This document shows positions 53,533 through 62,258 of a stretch of DNA of 64,000 nucleotides, in pieces. The translations under genes were made by a program, and so were the position numbers. The stretch is taken from NCBI GenBank assembly GCA_024639935.1, contig JAHEFZ010000003.1:62001-126000 (forward strand), given 5' to 3'. Every line of letters begins with the position of its first letter. The stretch's first letter is position 1. The stretch comes from Microbacteriaceae bacterium (GTDB taxonomy: Bacteria; Actinomycetota; Actinomycetes; Actinomycetales; Microbacteriaceae). The notes beneath the pieces were generated by a model. It was not told where the DNA came from, did no database searches, and was given only the letters and a program-made list of their open reading frames with translations.

Positions 53533-54240
53533 GTGACGAGTGCTGATCTGGGAAAAGACCCCATCAAAGTCGCGGCGATGTTCGACGATGTAGCTCCTGG
53601 CTACGACCGAACAAATTCAATCCTTTCGATGGGAGCCAGTGCGCTGTGGAGACTGGCGACGGTTCGTGCACTCGGTATCGTCTCGGGTGACCGAATTCTG
53701 GACATTGCCGCCGGAACGGGTACCTCGAGTTCTGCGATTGCACGAGCAGGAGCTCGCGTCACTGCCCTCGATTTCTCGGCGGGAATGGTCGCGGTCGGTC
53801 GACAGCGTCACCCCGACATCGATTTTGTCGAAGGCGACGCGACGGAACTGCCGTTCGATGACGCCAGTTTCGACGCGGTCACGGTGTCATTTGGTCTTCG
53901 CAACGTCAACGACCCCCACAAGGCGCTCGCCGAAATGCGTCGAGTCCTTAAGCCCGGTGGCCGCTTGGTGATTTGTGAGTTCACGACTCCGCCGAACCGA
54001 ATTGTTCGACGTGCTTATGACTTTTATTTGACGTCGGTGATGCCCCGAATTGCCAACCTGTCCAGCACGAATCCCGCCGCCTACACCTATCTCAAGGACT
54101 CGATCCAGGACTGGCCCTCACAAGGACTCCTCGCGAGCTGGATTCGCGACGCCGGTTTCACCGCCGTCGGGTATCGGAATTTGACCGGGGGAGTTGTCGC
54201 GCTTCACCGCGGTACTGCTCCGATGGGAACAGGGCGATGA
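53533..54240 (+). CDS. menG: Demethylmenaquinone methyltransferase
   Basis: A 235-residue SAM-dependent methyltransferase of the UbiE/MenG family, the last step of menaquinone synthesis. Motifs: FDDVAPGYDRTN near 18, ILDIAAGTGTSS near 57, GDATELPFDDASFDAVTVSFGLRN near 101, and the FYLTSVMPRIA stretch near 160. GTG 53533 is chosen over TTG 53524 for its spacing to the -10 box. The prenyl synthase gene overlaps it by ATGA. Confidence 0.94.
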   Translation: MTSADLGKDPIKVAAMFDDVAPGYDRTNSILSMGASALWRLATVRALGIVSGDRILDIAAGTGTSSSAIARAGARVTALDFSAGMVAVGRQRHPDIDFVEGDATELPFDDASFDAVTVSFGLRNVNDPHKALAEMRRVLKPGGRLVICEFTTPPNRIVRRAYDFYLTSVMPRIANLSSTNPAAYTYLKDSIQDWPSQGLLASWIRDAGFTAVGYRNLTGGVVALHRGTAPMGTGR

Positions 54241-55265
54241 GTCACGTAAATTCCATCAATTCCAACTTCGGACTTGCCGACGCCTTGTCGTCAACCGCGG
54301 AGGAACGCGAACTGGTCAAGCGCCTCAGCGCAGGCGTTGAGCGGATGGAAGACTCGCTCGAGTCAAATTTGCACTTTGGCGATGCACACACGGATACCAT
54401 CGCTCGCTATTTGTTCGAGGCGGGCGGAAAACGTGTTCGTCCCTTGTTGGCCCTAATCACCGCCGAATACGGGGACCCAACCCGTGACGACATCATCATG
54501 GGCGCACAGGTTGTAGAACTAATTCACCTCGCCACGCTGTATCACGACGATGTGATGGACGACGCCGACCTTCGCCGCGGCGTACCGACAACTCACACCG
54601 TCTGGTCAAATTCGGTGGCAATCATTACAGGGGACCTACTACTGGCGAGGGCAAGCTCACTCGCCTCGACACTCGGCGACGACATGGTTCGATTACACGC
54701 GGCGACCTTCGAGCGCTTATGCCTCGGTCAACTTCACGAAACGACCGGTCCTCAGAAGGACGCTGATGCGGTCGCCCATTACCTCCAAGTGCTTGCGGAC
54801 AAGACGGGGTCGCTGATCGCGTCGAGCGCGGTTGTCGGTTTGATGACGTCTGGGGCACCGCGAGAGTACTTTGAACCGCTTCGCGAATACGGCGAAAAGA
54901 TCGGCGTCGCGTTCCAGATCATCGATGACGTCCTTGACCTTGATGGTGGCGAAACGGGCAAAGAAAAAGGCAATGATGTCCGAAACGGTGTCGCGACACT
55001 ACCGATCTTGTTGGCGCGGGCGGCATCCGATCCCGAGTCTGTTTCGCTCGTCGAGCGAATAGATTCCGCAATCGAATCGAACAACGCGGAGAAGTTCGCC
55101 GGCTTTATGGACGAACTTCGTGCGTCCCGCCACACGGTGGACACGATTGCCAGAGCGCGTCGCTGGGCGGCCGAAGCTGTCGCAGCCCTTGACATACTTC
55201 CCGACGGTTTACCCAAAAAATCTCTCGAACGGTTTGCCGCGCGAGTGATTGATCGAACGAACTAG
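54237..55265 (+). CDS. Polyprenyl diphosphate synthase (menaquinone side chain)
   Basis: A 342-residue trans-prenyltransferase. It has GGKRVRPLL near 62, first Asp-rich motif HDDVMDDADLRRG near 104, and second motif IIDDVLDLDGG near 220. No bulky residue sits directly before the first DD that would stop elongation early, which fits a long (hepta- to decaprenyl) product. Coupled to menG; it should supply the tail for MenA. Confidence 0.92.
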   Translation: MSHVNSINSNFGLADALSSTAEERELVKRLSAGVERMEDSLESNLHFGDAHTDTIARYLFEAGGKRVRPLLALITAEYGDPTRDDIIMGAQVVELIHLATLYHDDVMDDADLRRGVPTTHTVWSNSVAIITGDLLLARASSLASTLGDDMVRLHAATFERLCLGQLHETTGPQKDADAVAHYLQVLADKTGSLIASSAVVGLMTSGAPREYFEPLREYGEKIGVAFQIIDDVLDLDGGETGKEKGNDVRNGVATLPILLARAASDPESVSLVERIDSAIESNNAEKFAGFMDELRASRHTVDTIARARRWAAEAVAALDILPDGLPKKSLERFAARVIDRTN

Positions 55266-55271
55266 GACGAT

Positions 55272-56618
55272 ATGAAGCTTCGACTTGCGATTGTGGGCGC
55301 CGGTCCCGCGGGAATTTATGCTGCCGACATTGTGCAGAAATACGAGCGAGCGTTCGATGTTTCGATCGACCTCTTTGACCGCCTCCCTGCACCCTATGGG
55401 CTCGTCCGATACGGGGTAGCCCCCGACCATCCTCGAATCAAGGGGATTGTTAATGCACTGCGGGACGTGCTCGACGCGGGCGGTATTCGAATTTTCGGGA
55501 ATGTGAACTACGGTACCGACCTCACCCTGGACGACCTCAAACGGCACTACCACGCCGTGATTTTCTCGACGGGAGCGATTCGTGACGCCGACCTCGACAT
55601 TCCGGGCATCGAACTTGACGGTTCCTACGGTGCTGCCGACTTCGTGTCGTGGTACGACGGGCACCCAGACGTGCCGCGCGAGTGGCCGTTGGACGCCAAA
55701 GAAGTCGCGGTGATCGGAAACGGAAATGTTGCTCTCGATGTCGCGCGCATGCTCGCCAAGCACGCCGACGACCTGCTGCCCACCGAAATTCCCGACAATG
55801 TTTACCAAGCGCTCAAAGCGAGTCCTGTCTCTGATGTGCACGTTTTTGGGCGACGAGGCCCAATGCAGGTCAAGTTCACGCCTTTAGAATTGCGGGAATT
55901 GGGTGAATTGAACGACGTCGACATCGTTGTGTACGAGGAAGATTTTGACTTCGACGAGGCGTCCAAAGCCGCCATCGAATCAAACAAGCAGATCTTTGTT
56001 ATCAACAAGATTTTCATTCCGTGGCGCGAGGCAGGAGTCGGTAGTGCCCGTCGCCGCCTGCACCTGCACTTCTTCGCCAATCCGGTCGAGATTGTCGGCG
56101 AACACGGAAAAGTTAGCGTATTCCGATATGAGCGTACCGAACCTGACGGTGCGGGCGGTGTTCGCGGGACGGGCGAAATGCGCGAACTACCTATTGACGC
56201 ACTGTATCGCGCGGTTGGTTACCATGGTTCAGCACTCGACGACATTCCTTTCGACCACCGCCACGGCGTCATTCCCAATCATGAGGGGCGGGTCATGGAC
56301 GACAGCAACAACATCCTTCCTGGCGTCTATGCGACGGGCTGGATCAAACGCGGACCCGTTGGACTCATCGGCCACACCAAATCTGACGCGATGGAAACGG
56401 TTGCACACCTCGTCAAGGACCAAGCGTCGTGGTGGTCGCCCGCTGAACCGGCAGAGGACGCGGTTACCGCTCTTCTCGATTCCCGCGGCGTTAAATTTAC
56501 TAACCTCGATGGTTGGCACCGACTCGACGAACACGAGAAGTCACTCGGGACGCCGCACGGTCGCGAGCGAATCAAGGTCGTTGACCGCGACGAGATGCTT
56601 CGCGTTTCTCGCGTTTAG
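55272..56618 (+). CDS. fprA: Ferredoxin/flavodoxin-NADP reductase, FprA (adrenodoxin reductase) type
   Basis: A 448-residue flavoprotein: [15 protein letters not shown] loop at 9-20, [18 protein letters not shown] near 38, NADP loop [15 protein letters not shown] near 148, [12 protein letters not shown] near 195, and [18 protein letters not shown] near 355. This is the mammalian-adrenodoxin-reductase type common in Actinobacteria. Seven bases after the prenyl synthase stop. Confidence 0.95.
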   Translation: MKLRLAIVGAGPAGIYAADIVQKYERAFDVSIDLFDRLPAPYGLVRYGVAPDHPRIKGIVNALRDVLDAGGIRIFGNVNYGTDLTLDDLKRHYHAVIFSTGAIRDADLDIPGIELDGSYGAADFVSWYDGHPDVPREWPLDAKEVAVIGNGNVALDVARMLAKHADDLLPTEIPDNVYQALKASPVSDVHVFGRRGPMQVKFTPLELRELGELNDVDIVVYEEDFDFDEASKAAIESNKQIFVINKIFIPWREAGVGSARRRLHLHFFANPVEIVGEHGKVSVFRYERTEPDGAGGVRGTGEMRELPIDALYRAVGYHGSALDDIPFDHRHGVIPNHEGRVMDDSNNILPGVYATGWIKRGPVGLIGHTKSDAMETVAHLVKDQASWWSPAEPAEDAVTALLDSRGVKFTNLDGWHRLDEHEKSLGTPHGRERIKVVDRDEMLRVSRV

Positions 56619-57103
56619 CGGAAATTGATGAACTGGACATCGACCGGAAGGTCTTTGCCCTTGATCAAGTGCATCGTTGCCTGAAGGTCGTCTCGGCTCT
56701 TGGAGGACACACGAAGTTCGTCGCCTTGAATCTGCGGCTTGACTGACTTTGGACCTTCATCACGGATTATTTTGGCAATTTCCTTCGCGTGTTCACTGGT
56801 GATTCCGCTCTTCACCGTCGTCTCGATTCGGTATTCCTTGCCCGAAGCGAAGGGTTTTCCGACCTCGAGTGACTTGAGCGAGATGCCGCGCTTGATGAGT
56901 TTGGACTCAAGAACGTCGAGCACCGCTTTGACGCGCTCTTCGCTACTCGCGGCGAGATTGACCTTGTCGGACTTCTTCTCGATCTCGGCACCGACACCCT
57001 TGAAATCAAAGCGCGTCTCGATTTCGCGTTGTGCCTGATTCACGGCGTTGTCGAGCTCCATCGGGTCGACTTTGGAAACAATGTCAAAAGAGGAATCAGC
57101 CAT
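56615..57103 (-). CDS. yajQ: YajQ family nucleotide-binding protein
   Basis: A 162-residue protein of the UPF0234 (YajQ) family: [20 protein letters not shown] start, [14 protein letters not shown] near 33, [17 protein letters not shown] near 68, and [12 protein letters not shown] near 140. Family members bind RNA, nucleotides or cyclic di-GMP; the role is not firmly known. Its stop overlaps the fprA stop by four bases. Start supported by TAAACT 6 bases upstream. Confidence 0.95.
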   Translation of the reverse strand: MADSSFDIVSKVDPMELDNAVNQAQREIETRFDFKGVGAEIEKKSDKVNLAASSEERVKAVLDVLESKLIKRGISLKSLEVGKPFASGKEYRIETTVKSGITSEHAKEIAKIIRDEGPKSVKPQIQGDELRVSSKSRDDLQATMHLIKGKDLPVDVQFINFR

Positions 57104-57109
57104 GGCGCC

Positions 57110-57115
57110 AGTTTA
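57110..57115 (-). promoter_or_regulatory. -10 box (TAAACT) of yajQ
   Basis: TAAACT on the minus strand, 6 bases before the ATG at 57103. Confidence 0.55.
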
Positions 57116-57201
57116 GGCGAGGTTCGCGGGAACCCGCCCGCGTATTGTATGGTTGAGAACTGCGCGCCTCGTCGAGGATTACCTTGGTGTGGAACGCACC
57201 T

Positions 57202-57286
57202 GGTGGGTTACCCAAGCGGCCAAAGGGATCTGACTGTAACTCAGCTGGCTCAGCCTTCGGGGGTTCGAATCCCTCACCCACCACCA
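57202..57286 (+). tRNA. tRNA-Tyr (GTA)
   Basis: An 85-base class II tRNA with encoded CCA. The acceptor GGTGGGT pairs with ACCCACC, and the anticodon loop CTGTAAC holds GTA. Confidence 0.95.
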
Positions 57287-57320
57287 AGTCCCCGGCCCAT
57301 CGAGGTTGGGGACTTTCCTT
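57286..57320. terminator. Terminator after tRNA-Tyr
   Basis: An 8-base stem (AAGTCCCC/GGGGACTT) begins at the tRNA CCA end and is followed by TCCTTT. It may also serve the small gene on the opposite strand, which ends here. Confidence 0.75.
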
Positions 57321-57493
57321 TAGTAGAACCGATGGTCGATTTCGTCTTCGTCCGCGAGGGACGGGTTCTCGGGTCTGGCCAATTCGGTGGCTCGGCGAAA
57401 AAGAGCCAGAGCGGCCAAGACGAGCAACAGGAATCCCCCCGCTGCGACCACTAATCCTGCGACAACACCGAACGCAAAACCCCAGGACTGCAT
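57320..57493 (-). CDS. Small single-helix membrane protein, 57 aa
   Basis: The product begins MQSWGFAFGVV, has one strong helix (about residues 5-32) and an acidic tail ending DEIDHRFY. No family is recognised. The start is supported by a TATTCT -10 box 6 bases upstream. The longer open frame in the same phase is antisense to the inositol phosphatase gene and rejected. Confidence 0.7.
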   Translation of the reverse strand: MQSWGFAFGVVAGLVVAAGGFLLLVLAALALFRRATELARPENPSLADEDEIDHRFY

Positions 57494-57499
57494 GTGCCG

Positions 57500-57505
57500 A
57501 GAATA
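57500..57505 (-). promoter_or_regulatory. -10 box (TATTCT) of the 57-aa gene
   Basis: TATTCT on the minus strand, 6 bases before the ATG at 57493. Confidence 0.5.
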
Positions 57506-57533
57506 GGCGGGGCCACCGACCCGTAACCTGCGC

Positions 57534-57539
57534 GACAAT
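57534..57539 (+). promoter_or_regulatory. Possible -10 box (GACAAT) of the inositol phosphatase gene
   Basis: GACAAT lies 6 bases before the ATG at 57546. The first base departs from consensus. Confidence 0.35.
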
Positions 57540-57545
57540 AGAAAC

Positions 57546-58358
57546 ATGTCGGCCCAACTTCTTGAGACTGCTCTCGCTATTGCGAGGGAGGCAACCGTGC
57601 TCGCCGCGGATCGCCGCCGTGGAAAGGTGACGGTCGCCGAGAGCAAGAGTTCGTCAGTCGACGTCGTCACGGCGGTCGACCGCGAGGTCGAGGCGCTTGT
57701 GAGGCAGCGACTTTCGGAACTCCAGCCCGGTGACGGCTTTCTCGGTGAAGAGGGCGGTCGAGCTGAAGGCTCGACGTCTCTGACCTGGGTTGTCGATCCA
57801 ATTGACGGGACGGTCAACTATCTTTACGGCATTCCGCAGTATGCCGTCAGCATCGCCGTCGTGGAAGGCGAGCCCAGTCCAGGCGAGTGGGAAGAGATAG
57901 CGGCCGTGGTCATCAATGTGGCCAACGGTCGAGAGTTCACCGCAACCCGAGGTGGCGGTGCCTTCTCAGATGGGATGCCCCTTTCGGTGAATAGGCCAGA
58001 GTCGCTCGGACAATCGCTGCTCTCGACCGGCTTCTCTTACTCCCAGCAGATTCGGACCCGACAGGCGGAGGTGATGGCCGCTGTGATGCCGCATATTCGC
58101 GACATTCGACGAATGGGAGCGGCGTCGCTTGACCTGACAGCGCTGGCGGCGGGCCAGCTCGACGTCTACTTCGAACGCATGTTGCAGCCTTGGGATCACG
58201 CCGCCGGCGTGCTCATCGCCCGCGAAGCCGGAGCAGAAATTCGCGGCTGGAACGGGTCTGCGCCGGACGTTGATTGGTTGTTGGCATCGCATCCGGATCT
58301 CATCGACGAGATCGAATCGGTACTGGTCGCCGCAGGCGCTCATTTCGACCTCCGGTAG
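57546..58358 (+). CDS. Inositol monophosphatase family protein
   Basis: A 270-residue Mg-dependent phosphatase: Glu in GFLGEEGG near 63, metal motif WVVDPIDGTVNY near 81-92, and PWDHAAGVLIAREAG near 214. Substrate may be inositol-1-phosphate, histidinol phosphate or another sugar phosphate; sequence alone does not decide. A LytM gene follows after 55 bases. Confidence 0.92.
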   Translation: MSAQLLETALAIAREATVLAADRRRGKVTVAESKSSSVDVVTAVDREVEALVRQRLSELQPGDGFLGEEGGRAEGSTSLTWVVDPIDGTVNYLYGIPQYAVSIAVVEGEPSPGEWEEIAAVVINVANGREFTATRGGGAFSDGMPLSVNRPESLGQSLLSTGFSYSQQIRTRQAEVMAAVMPHIRDIRRMGAASLDLTALAAGQLDVYFERMLQPWDHAAGVLIAREAGAEIRGWNGSAPDVDWLLASHPDLIDEIESVLVAAGAHFDLR

Positions 58359-58413
58359 CGTCACCAAGGTCCCTCGTTTACACTTACCAAGCACGACTTT
58401 TTTTGGAGGGTTT

Positions 58414-59604
58414 GTGACTATTGATTCTGATTCGGCGCTCTCGAGCGTAGATCTAGAGTCGCGCGTCCAAAACCCCGATCAACCGCTTGCGCGGCGCGAG
58501 TTGCGACTCCGCGCAGAGCAGGAAAAAGTTGAAATTATCGCCCGCGAACGCGAACGGGATCGGATCCGAGCGAATGCGTTAAGGCGTGCAGACGAGATTC
58601 GCCGGGAAAAGGAAGCGGCGGAAGCACGTGAAGCAGAGCTCGCGCGCTTTCAGGATCAGATTAACAAGAGCCAACCGGTTCCAATTCTCCCTCAAGCCGT
58701 GACGGTCCCCACTCCGGAACTCGCCGCCGCGTCAGCAGAAGCAGTATTGGACGTCGCTCCGCCCGAACCAGTCGTTGTCCTGGACAGTTACGCAAATCGC
58801 GGCCATGTTGGGGCACAGCGCCGCTCGCGTGCCGAAGAAAAGCTGCGAAAGAAGGCGGAAGCTGCGGCAAAGCGCTTAGCGCGTAAAGCCAACCCTCCGA
58901 GACTTACCCATCCGTTGCGCAACTTTCTCGGACGCAGTTTTGTCTTGTTGGTTGTCGGGGGACTTTTCGCAGTGTTGGCACTTCCTGCCACGGGTTTTGA
59001 CCCGACCAACACGGGATGGGGTACGGCGTCGACAGGCGATGATCAGTCGGTAAAGGTGGCCTCAACAGGAACGGAAGCCGAACAGGTTTCCCTCGGCGAT
59101 TTTTCGGTGACAACCTATTCAGATCTGTTGTTGCTGACCTACGGCATCACGTCTGGATTCAAGTATTCCGTCACCAATAGCGGATCGATTCGATGGCCGT
59201 TCCCGGTCGTCGTTCCAATCTCTTCGGGGTTTGGTGGACGTTCCGCGCCCTGTTTCGGGTGTTCGACCAATCACCAGGGACTTGACTTCGACCCAGCCGA
59301 CGGAACGGCCTTCAATTCGGTTGCTGCAGGCGAAGTCGTCGAGGTTAACGATGACGGTTACCTCGGAAAATGGGTCGTCATCCGACACGACGTTGACGGG
59401 CTCAAGTTCGACAGCATGTACGCCCACATGATTCGGGATTCAACGGGGGTAAAGGTCGGCCAAATTGTTAAGGCGGGAGACTATGTCGGGCGAGTTGGGA
59501 ACACGGGGGTCACGTCCGGTTCCCACTTGCACCTTGCGATCATCGTGGACGGGGTGCATGTCGACCCGTTCGAATTCTTGCTCAATCACACCAAGGGGAA
59601 CTAA
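58414..59604 (+). CDS. Membrane-anchored M23 (LytM) peptidase-like protein
   Basis: A 396-residue protein with an unusual order: about 165 cytoplasmic residues, highly charged and coiled (LRLRAEQEKVEIIARERERD; Arg/Lys/Glu-rich), one membrane helix near 170-192 (SFVLLVVGGLFAVLALPATGF), then an outer part with a C-terminal M23 domain (about 268-392). Zinc residues are seen in HQGLDFD and HLHLAI, with YAHM between. It may link a cytoplasmic partner to wall remodelling. GTG start with GGAGGG five bases upstream; the longer frame upstream belongs to the phosphatase region. Confidence 0.88.
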   Translation: MTIDSDSALSSVDLESRVQNPDQPLARRELRLRAEQEKVEIIARERERDRIRANALRRADEIRREKEAAEAREAELARFQDQINKSQPVPILPQAVTVPTPELAAASAEAVLDVAPPEPVVVLDSYANRGHVGAQRRSRAEEKLRKKAEAAAKRLARKANPPRLTHPLRNFLGRSFVLLVVGGLFAVLALPATGFDPTNTGWGTASTGDDQSVKVASTGTEAEQVSLGDFSVTTYSDLLLLTYGITSGFKYSVTNSGSIRWPFPVVVPISSGFGGRSAPCFGCSTNHQGLDFDPADGTAFNSVAAGEVVEVNDDGYLGKWVVIRHDVDGLKFDSMYAHMIRDSTGVKVGQIVKAGDYVGRVGNTGVTSGSHLHLAIIVDGVHVDPFEFLLNHTKGN

Positions 59605-59605
59605 T

Positions 59606-59682
59606 TGGTAGCGAGGGCGGGACTCGAACCCGCGACACCACGATTATGAGCCGTGTGCTCTAACCACCTGAGCTACCCCGCC
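59606..59682 (-). tRNA. tRNA-Met (CAT), elongator type
   Basis: A 77-base cloverleaf with encoded CCA and anticodon CAT in the loop CTCATAA. The acceptor GGCGGGG pairs with CCTCGCT, including G-U pairs. The A-free first pair (G-U) and overall sequence fit elongator Met rather than initiator; tRNA-Ile(CAU) is the alternative. Confidence 0.9.
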
Positions 59683-59699
59683 GCAACCTAATTAGGTCG

Positions 59700-59771
<72 letters not shown>

Positions 59772-59922
59772 GAGTGCCACGAAGGCACCATGCGAGGTTA
59801 GCACCTCTACCCGTCGTGGGTGAAATCCCGAAAACCTCGATTGCTGGCTCTCGAGGTGACGGCGAGCTGCCGGGGAGACCGGTGCGTGGGCGCGACACGC
59901 CACAAACACTAGATGTTGTGAA

Positions 59923-59952
59923 ATGACAGGATTGTCATTCGCGACATATAGT
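59923..59952 (+). promoter_or_regulatory. Strong promoter and dyad of the 27-aa peptide gene
   Basis: -35 ATGACA (59923-59928), 18-base spacer, -10 TATAGT (59947-59952). The -35 is half of a perfect dyad ATGACA-GGAT-TGTCAT (59923-59938), an operator-like arrangement. Upstream to 59772 I see no gene in the 224-base gap after tRNA-Thr. Confidence 0.65.
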
Positions 59953-59995
59953 ATTTTCCCTACGGCATCCCCGCCGCAAACATTCAGGAGGAACT

Positions 59996-60079
59996 ATGGA
60001 CTTCGACAACGACAGCGTTGGCGGCTATGCGGTTCCCGTCGACCCGATGGACCTGCTGCAGTGCGATAGCTGCCAGTAA
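59996..60079 (+). CDS. 27-residue peptide ending CDSCQ
   Basis: The ATG follows an AGGAGG ribosome site (59986-59991). The peptide begins MDFDNDSVGGYAV, has PVDPMD in the middle and ends LLQCDSCQ. It is acidic at the front, with two Cys (23 and 26) spaced CxxC at the end. There is no membrane helix or signal peptide. The gene is alone between its own strong promoter and a 16-base-pair terminator. It could be a micropeptide, a RiPP-like precursor or a metal/redox peptide; no modifying enzyme sits beside it. A non-coding RNA is the alternative, but the near-consensus ribosome site favours translation. Confidence 0.65.
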   Translation: MDFDNDSVGGYAVPVDPMDLLQCDSCQ

Positions 60080-60093
60080 AGAACTGAAGCGTT

Positions 60094-60129
60094 GAGAACC
60101 CCAGCCACGTCGCCGTGGCTGGGGTTCTC
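60094..60129 (+). terminator. Terminator of the 27-aa peptide gene
   Basis: A perfect 16-base stem (arms 60094-60109 and 60114-60129, loop TCGC) followed by a T/A-rich stretch. It is the strongest hairpin I found in the window. Confidence 0.92.
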
Positions 60130-60171
60130 TCATTTAAATTCAGAAACGCTGCGAGAAGCGGGTGACCGCGG

Positions 60172-60177
60172 AATAAT
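60172..60177 (+). promoter_or_regulatory. Possible -10 box (AATAAT) of the NUDIX gene
   Basis: AATAAT lies 6 bases before the ATG at 60184; leaderless spacing. Confidence 0.35.
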
Positions 60178-60183
60178 GATTTT

Positions 60184-60711
60184 ATGAGTGATGTCCGCAC
60201 GCCCGACCCTGACTGGTTTTCCGAGGAGGAATTCGAGGGGGTTCGTCGGAGGCTTCCGCTCGTCTACGTCGAAGCGGTGCCGGTTCGACTTGATGACGAC
60301 GGCTTCGTCACGGAAGTGGGGCTCCTGATCCGAATCGACGACTATGGTGAAATGCGCTCTGCCCTCGTTGCGGGGCGCGTGAAGTTCGGCGAGACGATTC
60401 GTGATGCCCTCAGCCGCAACCTGGAGAAAGACCTCGGGGCTCTCGCGTTTCCCCGTCTTCCCAACAGCGTTGTCCCGGCGACGGTCGCGGAATATTTCCC
60501 GTTCCCCGGACGACTTGTTGACGAACGGCAACACGCCGTTTCACTGGTGTTCGTTGTGCCGGTTACGGGCGAAGCGCAACCCCGCCAAGACGCACTCGAC
60601 ATTCGATGGATCCCTGTGCAGGATGCTGTTCGCGAATCAATCGACGGCGAGTTCGTCGGTGGGCGGGGAGCAGTCCTTCGCGCCGCGCTGGCCACCGTGT
60701 CCTATCGGTAA
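60184..60711 (+). CDS. NUDIX-like protein, DUF4916 type
   Basis: A 175-residue protein resembling the actinobacterial DUF4916 family of the NUDIX fold: YVEAVPVRLDDDG, then GLLIRIDD, GRVKFGETIRDALSRNLEKDLG in the Nudix-box region, and a DIRWIPVQDAV tail. The box lacks the full REx2Ex2GxD/E pattern (only partial Glu positions), so hydrolase activity is uncertain. It lies directly after the peptide gene's terminator. Confidence 0.8.
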   Translation: MSDVRTPDPDWFSEEEFEGVRRRLPLVYVEAVPVRLDDDGFVTEVGLLIRIDDYGEMRSALVAGRVKFGETIRDALSRNLEKDLGALAFPRLPNSVVPATVAEYFPFPGRLVDERQHAVSLVFVVPVTGEAQPRQDALDIRWIPVQDAVRESIDGEFVGGRGAVLRAALATVSYR

Positions 60712-60769
60712 CGTCGGGAATCTCGCGCAAAAAAGGAAGTTTGTCACATTTGATTGCGTCTATTCTTGG

Positions 60770-60808
60770 TTGACGCACGATGACTGTGATTTGACGCGAC
60801 TTTAACGC
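60770..60808 (+). repeat. TTGACGC-type direct repeats before the decarboxylase operon
   Basis: TTGACGC occurs at 60770-60776 and 60791-60797, and TTAACGC at 60802-60808, at steps of 21 and 11 bases, on one face of the helix. Further on, GACCT-ATC-AGGTC (60825-60837) is a short dyad. They lie in the 161-base gap before the operon and may bind a regulator. Confidence 0.45.
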
Positions 60809-60872
60809 AATACTCTGTCGTTTTGACCTATCAGGTCGTACAGTATTTCCTGTTCACACCGACGGAGGCCTG

Positions 60873-62258
60873 ATGACAAACCCTTTGCGAATGCACATCC
60901 ACGACGACGCTATGGCGGCACTTCGGGAGCGCATTTTTGACTATGCGCGAGATCGCATGCAGTTGGACCCGCCTCCGCTTGACAAAGGGATGCCCTTTAC
61001 TGAATTACGCGCCATGATGCCCGACACCGTGACCGAATCCGGAATCGGCGGCAACAAGGCACTGGATCTCTTCGGCGAAATTCTCGCTCCCGCATCGATG
61101 TCCACCGACCACCCTGCGATGGTGTCGTTCATCCCCGTCGCACCGACTGAGGCGTCGATTTTGTTCGACCTCGTGGTCTCGGCCTCCTGCATTTTCGGGG
61201 GTTCGTGGCTGGAGGGGGCCGGTGCAATCTACGCCGAAAACGAAGTATTGAAGTTCCTCGCCACAGAAGCCGGCCTCCCTGAGGGTGCCGGCGGTGTCTT
61301 CGTGCAGGGAGGAACGAACGGGAACCTGTCAGCCCTCGTTGCCGCTCGCTTCGATGCCGAGCACCGTTTGGCCCAGGCGGGGAAGTCGCGACCCGCCCGC
61401 TGGTGTTTCGTCGCATCAGAAGAAGCGCACTCTTCGCTCGCCCACTCTGCCCGCGTGATGGATGTCGATGTCATCAAAGTTCCTGTCGGAGACGACGGTC
61501 GCATGACGGGGGCCGCCATCGAGAAAGCAGTAGCCGGCGCATGGGGAAGCGTCTTTGCCATTGTCGCAACCGGTGGCACTACGAACTTCGGAATCGTTGA
61601 TGACATCGCATCGGTTGTCGAGACCGCGAAGGACCACGACACGTGGGTCCACGTCGACGGTGCATATGGACTGGCCGGAATGTTTGCACCGAGCACCAAG
61701 CCGCACTTTGACGGGATCGCTGGCGTTGACTCGTTTATCGTTGACCCACACAAGTGGCTCTACGCGCCATATGACTCGTGTGCCCTCATCTACCGGAACC
61801 CGTCAATCGGACGTGCAGCGCACACTCAACACGCGTCGTACCTCGATGTTCTGACCGACACCGATGAGTGGAACCCGTCCGATTTCGCTGTCCACCTTTC
61901 GCGGCGCGCACGAGGACTTCCGTTGTGGTTCTCGCTCGCGACCCACGGGGTCGGCGCGTATCGTGAAGCGATTGAATCGAACAACATCGTGGCGCGGGAC
62001 ATAGCCGCGATTATTCGCGAGAGTGATCATCTCGAACTCGTTCGGGAACCGATGCTCTCGGTTGTGGTGTTCCGCAGGACTGGGTGGACCCAGGACGACT
62101 ACACCGCGTGGAGTGACGAACTCTGGGAGGCGGGTAAAGCAGCTTGTTTCCCGTCAAAGTTCCAAGGCGAACCCGTGTTGCGATTTGCGATTGTCAATCC
62201 TCGGACGACCCTCGACATTCTTCTCGAACTCGTCGAAAGCCTCAAGGATAAATCCTGA
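60873..62258 (+). CDS. Group II PLP-dependent amino-acid decarboxylase
   Basis: A 461-residue decarboxylase of the aromatic-amino-acid/glutamate decarboxylase fold. The PLP lysine is in DPHKWLYAPYD near 292; the His stacking on PLP is probably in SEEAHSSLAHSARVM near 185; HVDGAYG holds the Asp near 258. Substrate is unknown: tyrosine/tryptophan-type or, because an agmatine deiminase is translationally coupled to it, possibly arginine. GGAGG ribosome site. Overlaps the next gene by one base (TGATG). Confidence 0.87.
   Translation: MTNPLRMHIHDDAMAALRERIFDYARDRMQLDPPPLDKGMPFTELRAMMPDTVTESGIGGNKALDLFGEILAPASMSTDHPAMVSFIPVAPTEASILFDLVVSASCIFGGSWLEGAGAIYAENEVLKFLATEAGLPEGAGGVFVQGGTNGNLSALVAARFDAEHRLAQAGKSRPARWCFVASEEAHSSLAHSARVMDVDVIKVPVGDDGRMTGAAIEKAVAGAWGSVFAIVATGGTTNFGIVDDIASVVETAKDHDTWVHVDGAYGLAGMFAPSTKPHFDGIAGVDSFIVDPHKWLYAPYDSCALIYRNPSIGRAAHTQHASYLDVLTDTDEWNPSDFAVHLSRRARGLPLWFSLATHGVGAYREAIESNNIVARDIAAIIRESDHLELVREPMLSVVVFRRTGWTQDDYTAWSDELWEAGKAACFPSKFQGEPVLRFAIVNPRTTLDILLELVESLKDKS

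Noticed and set aside
59606-59682. Reading the CAT tRNA as tRNA-Ile(CAU) or initiator tRNA
   Set aside because: The overall sequence fits elongator Met; an initiator would lack the first acceptor pair, and here a G-U pair is present. Not fully excluded for Ile without identity-element comparison.
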